64,000 nucleotides of DNA from Methanothermobacter sp. MT-2 (GTDB lineage: Archaea; Methanobacteriota; Methanobacteria; Methanobacteriales; DSM-23052): positions 187,501 through 251,500 of the forward strand of contig AP017647.1 in NCBI GenBank assembly GCA_003584625.1, given 5' to 3'. The notes under the pieces were generated by a model. The model was not told the origin of the DNA and ran no database searches. It worked only from the letters and a program-made list of their open reading frames with translations. Positions 9,328 to 20,088 of the stretch are shown here, piece after piece; position 1 is the stretch's first letter, and each line of letters opens with the position of its first letter. Position numbers and translations under genes: made by a program.

Positions 9328-10191
9328 CTATGCAATTTTATCTGATTCGCGGAGGTTTAAATCCATAGCCTTCTTTTTATCATGTTGATTTTTGAACACC
9401 ACCCCAATGGTGTCTTCGAATGTTTTGCGGTTGATCCTTTCAATTCCAAGGACCATTAATGTTTTAACCCAATCTACCGTGGCTCTTATGGATGGTTTCT
9501 TCATCACATCCAACTTTCTTATCTCATGGATAACCTCAACAACCTCTTTTATAAGTTTTGGGGGTGCCGAGGGCACCTGACTTTTAACTATCTCCATCTC
9601 CTTCTCTGGACTCGGATAATCTATGTAAAGGTAAAGGCAACGGTCTCTTGTCTCATCAAGGAGATTCCTCTGAGAATTAGAGGTTAAGAATACCATGAGA
9701 TCATTCTCCAATTCAAAAGTTCCAAGATCATTAACAGTGATCTGTTTCTCGCCAAGCGCCTGGAGAAGAAAACTTTCAACCTCCTCATCAGCCTTATCAA
9801 TCTCATCTATAAGTATAAGGGACGGCCTATCATTTATAAAAGCTGAAAGTAGAGGTCTCTTAATGAAGAACTCTTCCCTGAAAACATCCTCATCAACACC
9901 ACTTATCCTAGCTTTCTCAAGGGTTAAAAGCTGCTTCTGATAATTCCATTCACCAACAATCTGTTCAAAGGTTATACCCTCATAACATTGGATCCGGAAA
10001 AAATCCAAACCAAATGCACTTGCAACTTTCTTTGCGAGTTCTGTCTTACCAGTCCCAGGAGGCCCCTCCACTAGGACTGGCTTTTTCAAATTAAAGGCTA
10101 AAAAGACAACTGTAAGTATATCATCATCAGCTATGTAACCTTCCCTTCTCAAAGACTCTTTTATTTTCTCCATTTCATTATAAGGATTCAT
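9328..10191 (-). CDS. MoxR-family AAA+ ATPase
   Basis: 287 residues. Walker [14 protein letters not shown] (about residue 40), Walker [12 protein letters not shown] (about residue 125), sensor-1 LTSNSQRN and the C-terminal lid with PSIRATVDW are all present. MoxR ATPases act as chaperones for metal-centre or complex assembly, typically with VWA partners; the CoxE-like protein 1 kb downstream on the same strand is the natural candidate. Normal length, intact. No strong ribosome binding site is seen before ATG 10191. Confidence 0.9.
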   Translation of the reverse strand: MNPYNEMEKIKESLRREGYIADDDILTVVFLAFNLKKPVLVEGPPGTGKTELAKKVASAFGLDFFRIQCYEGITFEQIVGEWNYQKQLLTLEKARISGVDEDVFREEFFIKRPLLSAFINDRPSLILIDEIDKADEEVESFLLQALGEKQITVNDLGTFELENDLMVFLTSNSQRNLLDETRDRCLYLYIDYPSPEKEMEIVKSQVPSAPPKLIKEVVEVIHEIRKLDVMKKPSIRATVDWVKTLMVLGIERINRKTFEDTIGVVFKNQHDKKKAMDLNLRESDKIA

Positions 10192-10363
10192 GATAAAAAC
10201 CTATACCTTTTCTCTCAAAAATCACTTTATCTTATTAACCCTTTATATAATTTCATAGATACTAACATTTCAATATAAAAGGTTAGGAAAGCTTTTCTAA
10301 GAGCCGCGAAAATACAAAAAAAGTGGGTTCAATACTGAAATCACAACTCCTAGAGTGTTTAAA

Positions 10364-11176
10364 ATGAAAATTGGAATATGTCAAATGAAAGTTGCAAATG
10401 ACAAAAACAAGAACCTTAAAAAAGCCGCTTGGATGATCAGAGAACTTTCAAGTCAAGGATCAGAGATTATAATACTCCCAGAAATGTTTAACTGTCCCTA
10501 CGAGGATACCAGATTCATAGAATACGCCGAGACAGCGGAGGGCCCCACAATAACTAGTTTAAGGGATATAGCATCAGAACTTAAAGTCCATATCATAGCA
10601 GGGTCAATACCAGAAAAAACAGAAAAAGGAATATACAACACATCCTTCACAATAAACCCAAAGGGAAAAATAATAGGAAGACACCGCAAAATCCATCTAT
10701 TCGATATTAACATCCCAGGCAAGATAACATTCAAAGAATCAGACACCTTGCTCCCAGGTGAAAAGCCCACAATAGTCAAGATAAACAAGATAAAAATAGG
10801 AGTAGGCATATGCTATGATATAAGATTCCCAGAACTTTCAAGGATAATGACACTCCAAGGAGCCCAAATACTCGCATTCCCAGGAGCCTTCAACATGGTA
10901 ACAGGCCCAGCCCATTGGAAAACACTAATAAGAGCAAGGGCGATAGACAACCAAGTGTTTGTGGTGGCAGTGTCACCAGCACGCAACATGCAAACAGAAT
11001 ATATAGCATATGGCCATTCAATGATAGCAGATCCCTGGGGGTCTATAATATATGAGGCTGGCTCTGATGAAACCATAAAAACTGTGGAAATAGACCTCTC
11101 ACAGATAAAAAAGATAAGAGAAAGATTACCAGTGCTAGAAAACAGACGCCCCAAACTCTACAAAAAATATCTCTAG
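10364..11176 (+). CDS. Carbon-nitrogen hydrolase (nitrilase family)
   Basis: 270 residues. The catalytic triad is visible: Glu in IILPEMFNCPY (about residue 41), Lys in GRHRKIHLFDI (about residue 109) and Cys in GVGICYDIRFPEL (about residue 149). The pattern is closest to the Nit2/omega-amidase branch, which hydrolyses alpha-ketoglutaramate-type amides or related deaminated metabolites; the substrate is inferred. ATG 10364 begins the family-typical MKIGICQM, so the ATG nine bases upstream was not used. Stands alone between MoxR and the HEAT-repeat gene. Confidence 0.85.
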   Translation: MKIGICQMKVANDKNKNLKKAAWMIRELSSQGSEIIILPEMFNCPYEDTRFIEYAETAEGPTITSLRDIASELKVHIIAGSIPEKTEKGIYNTSFTINPKGKIIGRHRKIHLFDINIPGKITFKESDTLLPGEKPTIVKINKIKIGVGICYDIRFPELSRIMTLQGAQILAFPGAFNMVTGPAHWKTLIRARAIDNQVFVVAVSPARNMQTEYIAYGHSMIADPWGSIIYEAGSDETIKTVEIDLSQIKKIRERLPVLENRRPKLYKKYL

Positions 11177-11202
11177 GAGCCGCAGATTATTGAAAAAAGA
11201 TT

Positions 11203-11724
11203 CTATGATTGTATTCTTCTTAATGCTTGATTGGCGGCCTTTTTGAATTCTTTATCGCCTTTTCTTCTTGCTTTTTTTATTGGTTCAACCGCCCTCTCAT
11301 CTTTCAAGTCGCCGAGTGATCTTACAGCCGCAAGCCTCACACCCCAATCCTCGTCTTCAAGGGCCCTGATAAGGGGTTCAACAGCCCTATTATCTCCCAG
11401 TTCACCCAAGGCCCGTGCAGCGAATTTCCTAACACCCCAATCCTCGTCTTCAAGGGCCTTGATAAAATGGTCAGTGACTGTGGGGTCTCCAATCTTTCTA
11501 AGCGCGAAAGTCGCATATCTCCTTATAGGCCCCTTCTCCTCCTCTAATATCCTAATAAGCCTTTTAAGGGATATTTCGCCAAATTCGGCCAATTTTTCAG
11601 CTGCAGCAAACCTTACACTATGACTTTCATCTTCAAGGAGATCTACAAGAGCATCCACGGATTTGACTGTCCTTGGAAGTTTATTAATCATGATAATCTT
11701 TTCTCTATGTTTTTCATTAACCAT
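11203..11724 (-). CDS. HEAT-repeat (PBS lyase-like) protein
   Basis: 173 residues built from tandem helical HEAT repeats of about 31 residues: repeated units such as VDHFIKALEDEDWGVRKFAARALGEL-type segments are nearly copied twice (ALEDEDWGVR occurs at two positions). This gives an alpha-solenoid scaffold for protein binding; in cyanobacteria relatives act on phycobilin attachment, but here no such role applies. The DNA also shows the internal repeat. GGTGGTGA precedes ATG 11724 and a TATA (CTTATAAAT on the minus strand) lies near 11790. Confidence 0.85.
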   Translation of the reverse strand: MVNEKHREKIIMINKLPRTVKSVDALVDLLEDESHSVRFAAAEKLAEFGEISLKRLIRILEEEKGPIRRYATFALRKIGDPTVTDHFIKALEDEDWGVRKFAARALGELGDNRAVEPLIRALEDEDWGVRLAAVRSLGDLKDERAVEPIKKARRKGDKEFKKAANQALRRIQS

Positions 11725-12071
11725 AAGGTTTCACCACCTTCAAAAAAAAATATTGGGGAAGTGCATTTCACTACAAATAGAGGATCAACATTATTTATAA
11801 GTTTGCATAAAAACTACTATTGGTCGAGCAAACCCCCCTATAATCCAACTTATAATGACCCCCCCAATCCTAATTTCCCCGTATCATAGAACAAAATTTA
11901 AAGACAAGATTATACACATATAAAATAATAGGATCCAAAAAAAAACCTGGGAGTCACTTTGTGTGGGGGTAAAATTTTCCCTATGCACAAAAAAAATGTT
12001 CTCAGATCTTTCCTATTTCTGATTTATTATGAGGGAGGGTTGATAAGATCAGCGCCTTCAAGATATCAAAC
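11725..12071. other. Intergenic region, promoters only
   Basis: About 350 bases without a credible gene. The minus-strand TATA for the HEAT-repeat gene is near 11786-11796, and a plus-strand TATA-like ACATATAAAATAATA near 11917-11931 could serve the phosphoesterase-lhr operon. A C7 run (11861) and a GTGTGGGGG stretch (11960) are unexplained. GGGAGGG at about 12031 is too far from ATG 12072 to be an ordinary ribosome binding site. Confidence 0.4.
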
Positions 12072-12788
12072 ATGGAAGTCTGCGACTTGGCACTTTTAAT
12101 GGAAGACATGATGATAATCGCGGACTTACACCTAGGATATGAACAATACCTCAACCAGAAGGGTTTCATGCTCCCAAGTTTCCAATTTAAAAAGATAATA
12201 GACAGGATCGATAACATCAAGGAACTTTCAGGAGCGGATAATATTATAATAAACGGCGACCTGAAACATGAGTTTGGCAGAGTCAGCCGCCAAGAAGACA
12301 GAGAACTTAAAAGGCTCATAGATTATCTCAAGGAAAACTTCAAGAAAATCACCCTCATAAAAGGAAACCACGACCCCATCATACCATACATATCACACTT
12401 GAAAAACTTCAAAATCCTCGAAACCATGAAAATCCAAGATTCACTAATAACCCACGGCCACTTCATACCAGAAAAAATAGAAACCAAAAGGATAATAATC
12501 GGCCATGAACATCCATGCATAGGCCTTAGAAGCGGAGAGAGGATCGAGAAGATCAAATGCTACCTTGAAGGGCCATTCGAGGATAAAAAATTGATTGTGA
12601 TGCCATCATTCAATTTTGTGAGCGAAGGCTCTGACATACTACATGAAGCCGTTATTTCACCCTTCCTAAAAAAGGTTAAATTGTCACAATTTAGGGTATA
12701 TGCAGTGGAAAATTTCAAAATATTCGAATTCGGACGGTTAGGTGACATTAGCAAAATAATGGAACTCCCCAAGGAAAAGGGATGGTAA
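12072..12788 (+). CDS. SbcD-related metallophosphoesterase (TIGR00024-type)
   Basis: 238 residues. The calcineurin-like metal-binding motifs appear in order: IADLHLGYE (DxH), INGDLKHEF (GD), IKGNHDP (GNHD), THGHF and IGHEHP (GHxH). It matches the archaeal SbcD-related family seen next to Lhr-type helicases; nuclease or phosphodiesterase activity is expected, the target unknown. It overlaps the helicase gene by 1 or 7 bases depending on which ATG the latter uses, so the two are an operon. The upstream Shine-Dalgarno-like GGGAGGGTTGAT is unusually distant (about 30 bases). Confidence 0.85.
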   Translation: MEVCDLALLMEDMMIIADLHLGYEQYLNQKGFMLPSFQFKKIIDRIDNIKELSGADNIIINGDLKHEFGRVSRQEDRELKRLIDYLKENFKKITLIKGNHDPIIPYISHLKNFKILETMKIQDSLITHGHFIPEKIETKRIIIGHEHPCIGLRSGERIEKIKCYLEGPFEDKKLIVMPSFNFVSEGSDILHEAVISPFLKKVKLSQFRVYAVENFKIFEFGRLGDISKIMELPKEKGW

Positions 12789-15373
12789 TGATAAAGAAAC
12801 AGGAAAAAAAATACAAATCAAAGGAAATATATAGGATACTCCATCCCTGGGTAAGGGAATGGTTTAAAAAGAAGTTCAAAGATTTCACAGAAGCCCAAAA
12901 ATATGCTATAAAAGAAATACACCAGGGAAAAAACGTGCTGGTATCATCCCCAACCGGCTCTGGCAAAACACTAACAGCCTTCCTATCAATAATAAGCGAA
13001 CTTACCAGACTAGCAGAAAATGGAAAATTGGAAGATAAAATCTACTGCATCTATGTATCACCCTTAAAGGCCCTTGATAATGACATAGAAAAAAACTTGG
13101 ACGAACCCCTAAAAGAAATACAAAAAATAGCCGAGGAACATGGTAAAAAACTTGAAATAAGAAAAGCCGTCCGTACAGGTGACACAACACAAAGCGAACG
13201 TTCAAGGATGCTTAGAAAACCACCTCATATACTGATCACAACACCAGAAACCCTCTCAATCATACTAGTAGCTCCAAGATTCCGGGAAAAACTCTCCCAT
13301 GTAAAATATGTTATAGTAGATGAAATACATGCACTAGCAGACAACAAAAGGGGAGCGCACCTCTCATTAAGCCTAGAAAGACTACAACACCTCATAGGAT
13401 ACTTCACAAGGATAGGACTATCAGCCACAGTACACCCACTCGAAAGAATAGCCCGCTTCCTTGTAGGCTACCAGAATAGCAAACCCCGCGAATGTCTAAT
13501 AGTTGACGTAGACTATAGGAAAAAACTAGACCTAAAACTCATATGCCCAGTAGATGACATAGTAGCCGCAGACCCAGAAGAAGTTAACAACGCCATCTAT
13601 GACATACTCGACGAACTCATAAGCAAACACAAAACCACCCTAATATTCACTAACACCCGCAGCGGAACCGAAAGCGTAGTCTACAACCTCAAAAGCCGCT
13701 TCCCAGGAAAATACTCCGATGATAATATAATGGCCCACCACTCATCCCTCTCAAGAGAACTAAGACTAGAAGCCGAGGACAAACTAAAAAAAGGCAAACT
13801 AAAAGCAGTAGTATCCTCAACATCACTAGAACTCGGCATAGACATTGGCTACATTGACCTCGTCATACTCCTAAGCTCCCCAAAATCGGTTTCAAGGGCG
13901 CTGCAACGCATAGGAAGAAGCGGCCACCGATTACACGAAAAATCAAAGGGTCGGATCATAGTAACAGACAGAGACGATCTAGTTGAATGCGCCATGATAC
14001 TTAAAGATTGTCTTGAAGGCAAAATCGACGAAATAAACATACCAGAAAATTGCCTGGACGTCCTAGCCCAACACATATATGGAATGGCCATAGAACACAG
14101 ATGGGATATTGAATATGCATTCGAAGTCATAAAGAGAAGCTACTGCTACCGGAACCTATCAAAGGAAGACTATATGAAGGTTCTAAGTTACCTTGCAGGT
14201 GAATACGTAGACCTTGAAGAACGTTATGTTTATGCGAAAATCTGGTTAGACCATGAAAAAGGAGAATTCGGACGCCGCGGAAAACTTGCAAGGATGCTAT
14301 ATTCAACAAATATAGGCACAATACCAGATAGGAGCTCTGCTGTCGTTAAATGTAAAGGGAAAGTTGTGGGTAGAATAGACGAAGAATTCTTGGAGAAACT
14401 GCAAAAAGGCGACACATTCGTACTAGGAGGCAAAATTTACAGGTTCAATTATGCTAGGGGCTTATCTGTTAATGTAACCCCCGCCTCAGGACCCCCAACA
14501 ATACCATCATGGTTCTCAGAACAGTTACCGCTCTCATTTGACTTGGCAGTGGATATACAACGCTTCAGAGATATTATAGATGCCAAATTCCATTATGGTA
14601 AGAGTAAAAAAGAGATAATAGACTTTATAATGGAGTATCTCCATGTGGATTATAATGCAGCCCATTCAATCTATCAATATTTCAGGGAACAGTACTTATA
14701 TGCAAAAATACCCAGTAAACGCCGCTTACTAGTAGAATTTTATAAAGGATTTGGAGGTAGAAAATTCATAATATTCCACAGTCTCTTCGGTAGACGCGTT
14801 AACGACGCACTATCCCGTGCAATCGCATATATCATCGCTAGAAAATATAAAAGGGACGTTATGATATCAGTAACAGATAACGGCTTCTACCTAAGTTCTT
14901 ATGGTAAAATAGGCGGACTAGAATCATTACAAGAAATCGACCATGAAAACTTGCATGAAATCCTCACAAGAGCCGTTGACAAAACCGAAACTCTAATAGG
15001 CAGGTTCAGGCACTGCGCTGCACGTTCACTCATGATACTCCGCCGCTACAAGGGCAAAGAAAAATCCGTGGGAAGACAACAAGTAAAAAGCAGAATACTG
15101 TTAAATTTTGTCAAAGAACTAGATGAAAACTTCCCAATCCTAAAAGAAGCGAGAAGAGAAGTCCTAGAAGACTACATGGACATTAAAAACGCCAAAAAAG
15201 TCCTAAAGTGGATAAAAGATGGTGCCATGGAGATAGAGAAGATAGACACCAAAATACCCTCACCATTCGCATTCAACCTAGTAGCCCAAGGATACCTCGA
15301 CGTTCTAAAATACGAAGAAAGAATAGAATTCATAAAAAGGATGCACAAAGCCATAATAGAACAGATAAAATAA
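12782..15373 (+). CDS. lhr: Lhr-family ATP-dependent helicase
   Basis: 863 residues of superfamily 2. Motif [14 protein letters not shown] (about residue 60), motif II VDEIHAL (DEIH), SATVHP (motif III), motif [11 protein letters not shown], followed by the winged-helix and Lhr-specific C-terminal domains. Relatives unwind DNA 3'-5' and take part in repair. The core Lhr of about 860 residues lacks the very long extension of the E. coli protein. Two possible starts (12782, 12788); the second forms a TAATG overlap with the phosphoesterase stop. Operon with the phosphoesterase suggests they act together on damaged or stalled DNA. Confidence 0.92.
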   Translation: MVMIKKQEKKYKSKEIYRILHPWVREWFKKKFKDFTEAQKYAIKEIHQGKNVLVSSPTGSGKTLTAFLSIISELTRLAENGKLEDKIYCIYVSPLKALDNDIEKNLDEPLKEIQKIAEEHGKKLEIRKAVRTGDTTQSERSRMLRKPPHILITTPETLSIILVAPRFREKLSHVKYVIVDEIHALADNKRGAHLSLSLERLQHLIGYFTRIGLSATVHPLERIARFLVGYQNSKPRECLIVDVDYRKKLDLKLICPVDDIVAADPEEVNNAIYDILDELISKHKTTLIFTNTRSGTESVVYNLKSRFPGKYSDDNIMAHHSSLSRELRLEAEDKLKKGKLKAVVSSTSLELGIDIGYIDLVILLSSPKSVSRALQRIGRSGHRLHEKSKGRIIVTDRDDLVECAMILKDCLEGKIDEINIPENCLDVLAQHIYGMAIEHRWDIEYAFEVIKRSYCYRNLSKEDYMKVLSYLAGEYVDLEERYVYAKIWLDHEKGEFGRRGKLARMLYSTNIGTIPDRSSAVVKCKGKVVGRIDEEFLEKLQKGDTFVLGGKIYRFNYARGLSVNVTPASGPPTIPSWFSEQLPLSFDLAVDIQRFRDIIDAKFHYGKSKKEIIDFIMEYLHVDYNAAHSIYQYFREQYLYAKIPSKRRLLVEFYKGFGGRKFIIFHSLFGRRVNDALSRAIAYIIARKYKRDVMISVTDNGFYLSSYGKIGGLESLQEIDHENLHEILTRAVDKTETLIGRFRHCAARSLMILRRYKGKEKSVGRQQVKSRILLNFVKELDENFPILKEARREVLEDYMDIKNAKKVLKWIKDGAMEIEKIDTKIPSPFAFNLVAQGYLDVLKYEERIEFIKRMHKAIIEQIK

Positions 15374-15374
15374 A

Positions 15375-16043
15375 CTACTTAAAAATACAGAGCATCTCAT
15401 TAGCAGAGGGCCTGAAAATATAATCTACCTTTTCTATCCTAGCATTAACACCCTCAGGCAAGCTATCAAATGTCCTCTCTAGGTAGATGGATTTTTCACC
15501 ATTCTCTTTTACAAGGGGATATATTCGCACCTCACCCCTACAAACCCTTAACATTTCCTTAATACTCTCCTGGTGAAATTTCCAATCAAGCCGATGATCA
15601 TAGATATAAAGTAGGTGAGAACAGAGCACAAGATCAAAACTACCACTTGGAAATGGCAGCTTCCTAAGATCAGCCCGGATATACCTTCTCCCCATACCAA
15701 TCCTATAATCAGACATGAAAATCTTACACGCCTCTAAACGCTCCCTAAACATCTCATCAGGATCCTTATAAAATTTCCAGATATAAGAAGTTTTTTTCTC
15801 CAAGGCCTCTTTTAGGATTTTCAGATGCTCTTCACACATCTGATAAAGTTTACCTGGACTTTCACCATATAGTATGTCAACTGCCTTCACATTAAATCCT
15901 AAACTATGCATGATAGGAGTGAATGAACTTGCACCAGCGGCACAATCCAGTATACTTGCACCCTCTAACTCCTCAAGATTGAGATTAAACATGTGAAGAT
16001 ATTCTCTGCATGTTCTACCAGTGAATATTGGCCCTTTAATCAT
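15375..16043 (-). CDS. Class I SAM-dependent methyltransferase
   Basis: 222 residues. ILDCAAGASSFTPIMHSLG matches motif I (E/DxGxGxG-like, here DCAAGASSF), with an acidic residue at VKAVDILYG (motif II) and FDLVLCSHLLYIYDHR as the motif IV/post region. The substrate is unknown. It overlaps the rfbB stop by 4 bases and is the last gene of the dTDP-rhamnose operon, so methylation of a surface sugar or glycan is a reasonable guess, not a demonstrated role. Confidence 0.75.
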   Translation of the reverse strand: MIKGPIFTGRTCREYLHMFNLNLEELEGASILDCAAGASSFTPIMHSLGFNVKAVDILYGESPGKLYQMCEEHLKILKEALEKKTSYIWKFYKDPDEMFRERLEACKIFMSDYRIGMGRRYIRADLRKLPFPSGSFDLVLCSHLLYIYDHRLDWKFHQESIKEMLRVCRGEVRIYPLVKENGEKSIYLERTFDSLPEGVNARIEKVDYIFRPSANEMLCIFK

Positions 16044-17059
16044 GAGAATGACTTTTTTAATCGTTTTCCATACATTTTCTCATAATATTCTTGATATTCG
16101 CCGGATTTTATCTTCTCCCACCATCTTCTATTCTCGATATACCATTCTATTGTATCTTCTAATCCTTCCCTGAAATCGTATCTAGGCCTCCATCCTAATT
16201 CCCTCTTTATTTTCGCAGAGTCCATTGCATATCTCCTATCATGGCCTGGCCTGTCATCCACAAACCTTATAAGGGATTCGTCCTTTCCTAGTATTTCTAG
16301 GATGAGTTTCACAACTTCTATGTTCTTTTTCTCATTATCCCCGCCGATATTATAAATTTCTCCAGGTTTTCCATGGTGTAGTACAAGGTCTATGGCTTTG
16401 CAATTATCATATACATGAATCCAATCCCTTATATTCAATCCATCACCATAAACTGGCAGGGGCTTGTCTTCAAGAGCATTTGTTATCATAAGGGGTATGA
16501 ATTTCTCTGGAAACTGGTAAGGACCATAATTGTTGGATGAACGTGTGATATTCACCGGTAGATCATATGTTTTATGATATGCCCTCACAAATAAGTCGGC
16601 TGAGGCCTTACTCGCCGCATATGGGCTGTTAGGCGCGAGTGGTGTTTCCTCTGTAAAATAACATTTTTCACAAGACCCGTACACCTCATCGGTTGATATT
16701 TGCACATATTTTTCTAGATCATGTTTTTTCGCAGCCTCAAGCAACACCTGGGTTCCTAGTACATTGGTTTTCAAAAATTTGCTAGGATCTTCTATGCTCC
16801 TGTCAACATGTGACTCGGCCGCGAAATTCACTATAACATCCGCTTCCCTGGTTAGGCCATCCACCAATCTATTATCCGTAATGTCACCTTTTACGAAACT
16901 GTAATTTGGATTATCTTCAACATCTTGGAGGTTCTCAAGGTTTCCGCAGTATGTGAGAGCATCCAAGTTTATTATCTGATAATCTGGATGCTCTTTCAGC
17001 ATGTATCTTATGAAGTTACTTCCTATGAATCCAGCCCCACCAGTAACTATAATCCTCAT
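16040..17059 (-). CDS. rfbB: dTDP-glucose 4,6-dehydratase
   Basis: 339 residues, extended SDR family. The NAD-binding TGGAGFIGSNF at the N-terminus, the catalytic YAASKAS (YxxxK, about residue 149), ISTDEVYG and the substrate-binding region RSSNNYGPYQFPEK are diagnostic. It converts dTDP-glucose to dTDP-4-keto-6-deoxyglucose, the second step to dTDP-L-rhamnose. It lies 12 bases after rfbC and overlaps the methyltransferase gene. All residues needed for activity are present. Confidence 0.95.
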   Translation of the reverse strand: MRIIVTGGAGFIGSNFIRYMLKEHPDYQIINLDALTYCGNLENLQDVEDNPNYSFVKGDITDNRLVDGLTREADVIVNFAAESHVDRSIEDPSKFLKTNVLGTQVLLEAAKKHDLEKYVQISTDEVYGSCEKCYFTEETPLAPNSPYAASKASADLFVRAYHKTYDLPVNITRSSNNYGPYQFPEKFIPLMITNALEDKPLPVYGDGLNIRDWIHVYDNCKAIDLVLHHGKPGEIYNIGGDNEKKNIEVVKLILEILGKDESLIRFVDDRPGHDRRYAMDSAKIKRELGWRPRYDFREGLEDTIEWYIENRRWWEKIKSGEYQEYYEKMYGKRLKKSFS

Positions 17060-17071
17060 ACTTTAACATCC

Positions 17072-17632
17072 CTATAATCTTATTGGCTTCTCCTCTAGGG
17101 TCTTCCATCTTTTATCCTTTTCAGATAGAATGACTTCTTCCACCATATCAAGGGGCCAATCTATAGCTAGGCTAGGATCATCCCAGCGTATACCACCCTC
17201 ATACTCAGGATAATAAAGGTTCGTGCATTTGTAGTTAACTATAGCATAATCTGAGAGTACTAGGAAGCCATGTGCGAATCCTTCAGGGATGTAAAATTGT
17301 CTTTTATTCTCCTCGGATAATATGATGGCCTCCCATTCCCCATAGGTGGGTGAATCTTTACGCAAGTCTACTGCAACATCAAAGATTTCCCCTTTTATGA
17401 CCCTGACAAGTTTGCCTTGAAGTTTTTCATATTGGAAGTGTAAACCCCTTAAAACTCCCTTTTTTGACTTTGATTCATTATCCTGGACAAATTTTATGGG
17501 CAAGCCGGCTTCTTTGAACTCTTTCATGTTATATGTTTCCATGAAGTATCCTCTCTCATCCTCGAAGACCCTTGGTTCGATAACAAAAGCGCCCTTAAAT
17601 TTTGTCCTTTTAAAGTTGAATTTCACCACCAT
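17072..17632 (-). CDS. rfbC: dTDP-4-dehydrorhamnose 3,5-epimerase
   Basis: 186 residues, cupin-fold RmlC family. Recognisable blocks are FMETYN, GVLRGLHFQYE with the catalytic His, KLVRVIKGEIFDVAVDLR and PEGFAHGFLVLSD. It performs the third step to dTDP-L-rhamnose. GGAGTG is 5 bases before the ATG, and the start overlaps the rfbA stop as TAATG, so translation is coupled. Normal length. Confidence 0.95.
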   Translation of the reverse strand: MVVKFNFKRTKFKGAFVIEPRVFEDERGYFMETYNMKEFKEAGLPIKFVQDNESKSKKGVLRGLHFQYEKLQGKLVRVIKGEIFDVAVDLRKDSPTYGEWEAIILSEENKRQFYIPEGFAHGFLVLSDYAIVNYKCTNLYYPEYEGGIRWDDPSLAIDWPLDMVEEVILSEKDKRWKTLEEKPIRL

Positions 17633-18504
17633 TATAACACTCCTTGCACGAGATCGGCCAGGTACCTTCCATAATCTGTATTTTTAAGTTTCTCGGCTTG
17701 TTCAAGCAACTCTTCTTCGTTTATCCACCCTTTATTGTATGCTATTTCTTCGAGGCATGCGATATAGAATCCCTGTCTCCTTTGGATTGTTTCAATGAAA
17801 CTACTTGCTTCGAGCAATCCAAGTGGGGTGCCGGTATCAAGCCATGCCATGCCCCTTCCAAGTATTTCAACCCTTAGTTTCCCCATTTCAAGATAAGCCT
17901 GGTTAATTGATGTTATCTCCAATTCTCCCCTATCTGATGGTTCTATTTGCTTCGCGATCTCCACAACCTGGTTATCATAAAAGTATAAACCTGGGACAAC
18001 ATAATTCGACTTTGGCTTTTCAGGTTTCTCTTCTAATGATATGACATTCCCGTCTTCATCGAATTCAACCACTCCAAAGGCCCTTGGATCCTTAACATAA
18101 TATCCGAAGATAACCGCGCCTTCTTTGAGTGAAGCTGCCCTTTCAAGCATCTCAGTGAAACGATGACCATAAAATATATTATCCCCAAGTACTAGGGCCA
18201 CATTATCATCATCTATGAAATCTTCACCTACTAAGAATGCGTCTGCTATCCCTCTAGGCTCCTCTTGGATCTTATATGAAAATTTAACCCCGAATCGGCT
18301 TCCATCACCTAGAAGATCCTTGTAGAGTGGCAGATCCCTGGGTGTTGATATGATAAGTATATCCCGTATATCTGCAAGCATTAGAACAGATAATGGGTAA
18401 TATACCATGGGTTTATCATATACTGGGAGTAATTGTTTTGAAACAGCCTTTGTTATGGGATAAAGGCGTGTTCCAGCTCCTCCAGCAAGTACTATACCCT
18501 TCAC
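17632..18504 (-). CDS. rfbA: Glucose-1-phosphate thymidylyltransferase
   Basis: 290 residues, RmlA short form. The nucleotide-binding signature [20 protein letters not shown] is at the N-terminus, followed by VLGDNIFYG and [20 protein letters not shown]. It makes dTDP-glucose from dTTP and glucose-1-phosphate, the committed step of the pathway. The start overlaps the rfbD stop by 4 bases. Intact and of normal length. Confidence 0.95.
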   Translation of the reverse strand: MKGIVLAGGAGTRLYPITKAVSKQLLPVYDKPMVYYPLSVLMLADIRDILIISTPRDLPLYKDLLGDGSRFGVKFSYKIQEEPRGIADAFLVGEDFIDDDNVALVLGDNIFYGHRFTEMLERAASLKEGAVIFGYYVKDPRAFGVVEFDEDGNVISLEEKPEKPKSNYVVPGLYFYDNQVVEIAKQIEPSDRGELEITSINQAYLEMGKLRVEILGRGMAWLDTGTPLGLLEASSFIETIQRRQGFYIACLEEIAYNKGWINEEELLEQAEKLKNTDYGRYLADLVQGVL

Positions 18505-19334
18505 TTTAACTCCTCCCCTAGATAATCTAGGAGGGCCTCAGTATAGTCTCTAAGTGGTGGGAGGCCTTCCATCTTCCAATTATAATTTTTTAGGATGGAA
18601 CATTTAGGTCTCTTCGCAGGTCTGTGGAACTCTTGGCTATCTACTGCTTCTAGGTTTATGTCAATGTTAGCTGCCTTGAAAATCTTTTTTGCGAATTCGT
18701 ACCATGAGCAGTGGCCGCTGTTAGTTATATGGTAGGTTCCGTAGGCTGGTTTTTTAATGAGTTCTCCTATGGCTTCTGCAAGATCTCTAGTATAGGTTGG
18801 GGATCCTATCTGGTCTTTGACTACTTGTATATTTTCTTTTTCCTCGGCCAATTTTAGCATGGTTTTTACAAAGTTTTTTCCATGTTTTCCGAACAGCCAT
18901 GATGTTCTCACGATATAGAATCTGTTTGTAAGGTCTTTTATGTATAATTCTCCGAGGTATTTGGTCTTCCCATAGAAATTGATGGGATTTGGTTTGTCGA
19001 ATTCATGGTAGCCTCTTTTTTTTTCACCATCAAAAACATAGTCAGTTGAAATGTATAGGATTGGAGCTTCAGTTTCTGAGGAGGCGAGTGTAACATTCCT
19101 TGTTCCTAGGACATTAACCTTATAGGCCTGGTCTCTCTTGGATTCTGCGGCGTCAACATCTGTGAATGCTGCAGCGTGTATTATAAGATCTGGTTTAGTT
19201 CTTTTGATGATATCTAGGATTTTGTCTAGGATTGTGATATCCACCCTTTTTGTGATTATTTCATGTTCCCTTGAGAGCACTTTTACTAGGTCGTTGCCTA
19301 GCATGCCAGTGGCGCCGGTTATGAATATCTTCAT
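18501..19334 (-). CDS. rfbD: dTDP-4-dehydrorhamnose reductase
   Basis: 277 residues, SDR family Rml[12 protein letters not shown] is the NAD(P)-binding loop, with ISTDYVFDG and the catalytic [11 protein letters not shown] (YxxxK, about residue 131). It makes dTDP-L-rhamnose, completing the pathway whose other three enzymes follow in the same operon. It overlaps the HAD gene upstream and rfbA downstream by 4 bases each. Confidence 0.95.
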   Translation of the reverse strand: MKIFITGATGMLGNDLVKVLSREHEIITKRVDITILDKILDIIKRTKPDLIIHAAAFTDVDAAESKRDQAYKVNVLGTRNVTLASSETEAPILYISTDYVFDGEKKRGYHEFDKPNPINFYGKTKYLGELYIKDLTNRFYIVRTSWLFGKHGKNFVKTMLKLAEEKENIQVVKDQIGSPTYTRDLAEAIGELIKKPAYGTYHITNSGHCSWYEFAKKIFKAANIDINLEAVDSQEFHRPAKRPKCSILKNYNWKMEGLPPLRDYTEALLDYLGEELK

Positions 19335-20002
19335 GGTATCGTTTCCTGGATTATTTTAACGAATTTTTCTTTTTCATCGAAGCTTTTAAGCACGTGATCC
19401 GCCCCGGCCTCTTTTAATTCTCCTATGGTGAAGTCTCCAGTGGCCACGCCGACTGTGAGGGTGCCGACTTTTTTCCCGGCTTGCATGTCTCTTGGGGTGT
19501 CCCCTACTAGTATTGTCTTTTTGGGGTTTATTTTGTTGAGGGTTTTCTCTGCTCTTTTTAGGGCTAGTTGTAGTATGGTGCTTCTTTGACATCCTTCGTT
19601 CCCGAAACCCCCGAAGTTGAAATATTTTTTGAATTTCGCCTTTTTGAGTTTGATCCATGCTATATCCTCTATGTTACCGGTGACTATACCCATTGGGGTT
19701 CCCATATCCTCTAGAGTTTCTAGTAGTTGGCTGGTTCCGTTGAGGGGTTTTATTTTTTCTCTTTTCACATTTTTCTTGTAGTGGTATACTATCCTTTCCA
19801 TGATATTATTGAATTCGCGGATTTTTATATTATTTTTCTTCGCGAGCTGATATATTATCTGTTTATCTGTCATTCCTTGGAGGTTGGGGATGTTTAATGT
19901 GATATCTGCTCCATAGAGGTCTTTGAATGCTTGTTTGAATGAATAAAAGTGACAATGTGAACCTATGAGTAATGTTTTATCAATATCAAATAGGACAACC
20001 AT
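19331..20002 (-). CDS. HAD-superfamily hydrolase (phosphoglycolate phosphatase-like)
   Basis: 223 residues. HAD motif I LFDIDKTLLIG (DxDxT) is at the N-terminus, motif II is near GIVTGN, motif III is the Lys region KKAKFKKYF and motif IV is ILVGDTPRDMQAG. The helical cap after motif I makes it a subfamily I phosphatase, like phosphoglycolate or beta-phosphoglucomutase types. As first gene of the rhamnose operon it may dephosphorylate a sugar, but this is inferred from position only. Confidence 0.8.
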   Translation of the reverse strand: MVVLFDIDKTLLIGSHCHFYSFKQAFKDLYGADITLNIPNLQGMTDKQIIYQLAKKNNIKIREFNNIMERIVYHYKKNVKREKIKPLNGTSQLLETLEDMGTPMGIVTGNIEDIAWIKLKKAKFKKYFNFGGFGNEGCQRSTILQLALKRAEKTLNKINPKKTILVGDTPRDMQAGKKVGTLTVGVATGDFTIGELKEAGADHVLKSFDEKEKFVKIIQETIP

Positions 20003-20088
20003 TCTATCTACCTTGTCTGATTTTCAAAAAAGATTATATTTATGATATTATTTTATTTTTGTTAGTGATTGATCATGAGTGATTGGAG

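Noticed and set aside
15208-15423. Frame over the end of lhr
   Set aside because: Lies in another frame within lhr and has no start signal.
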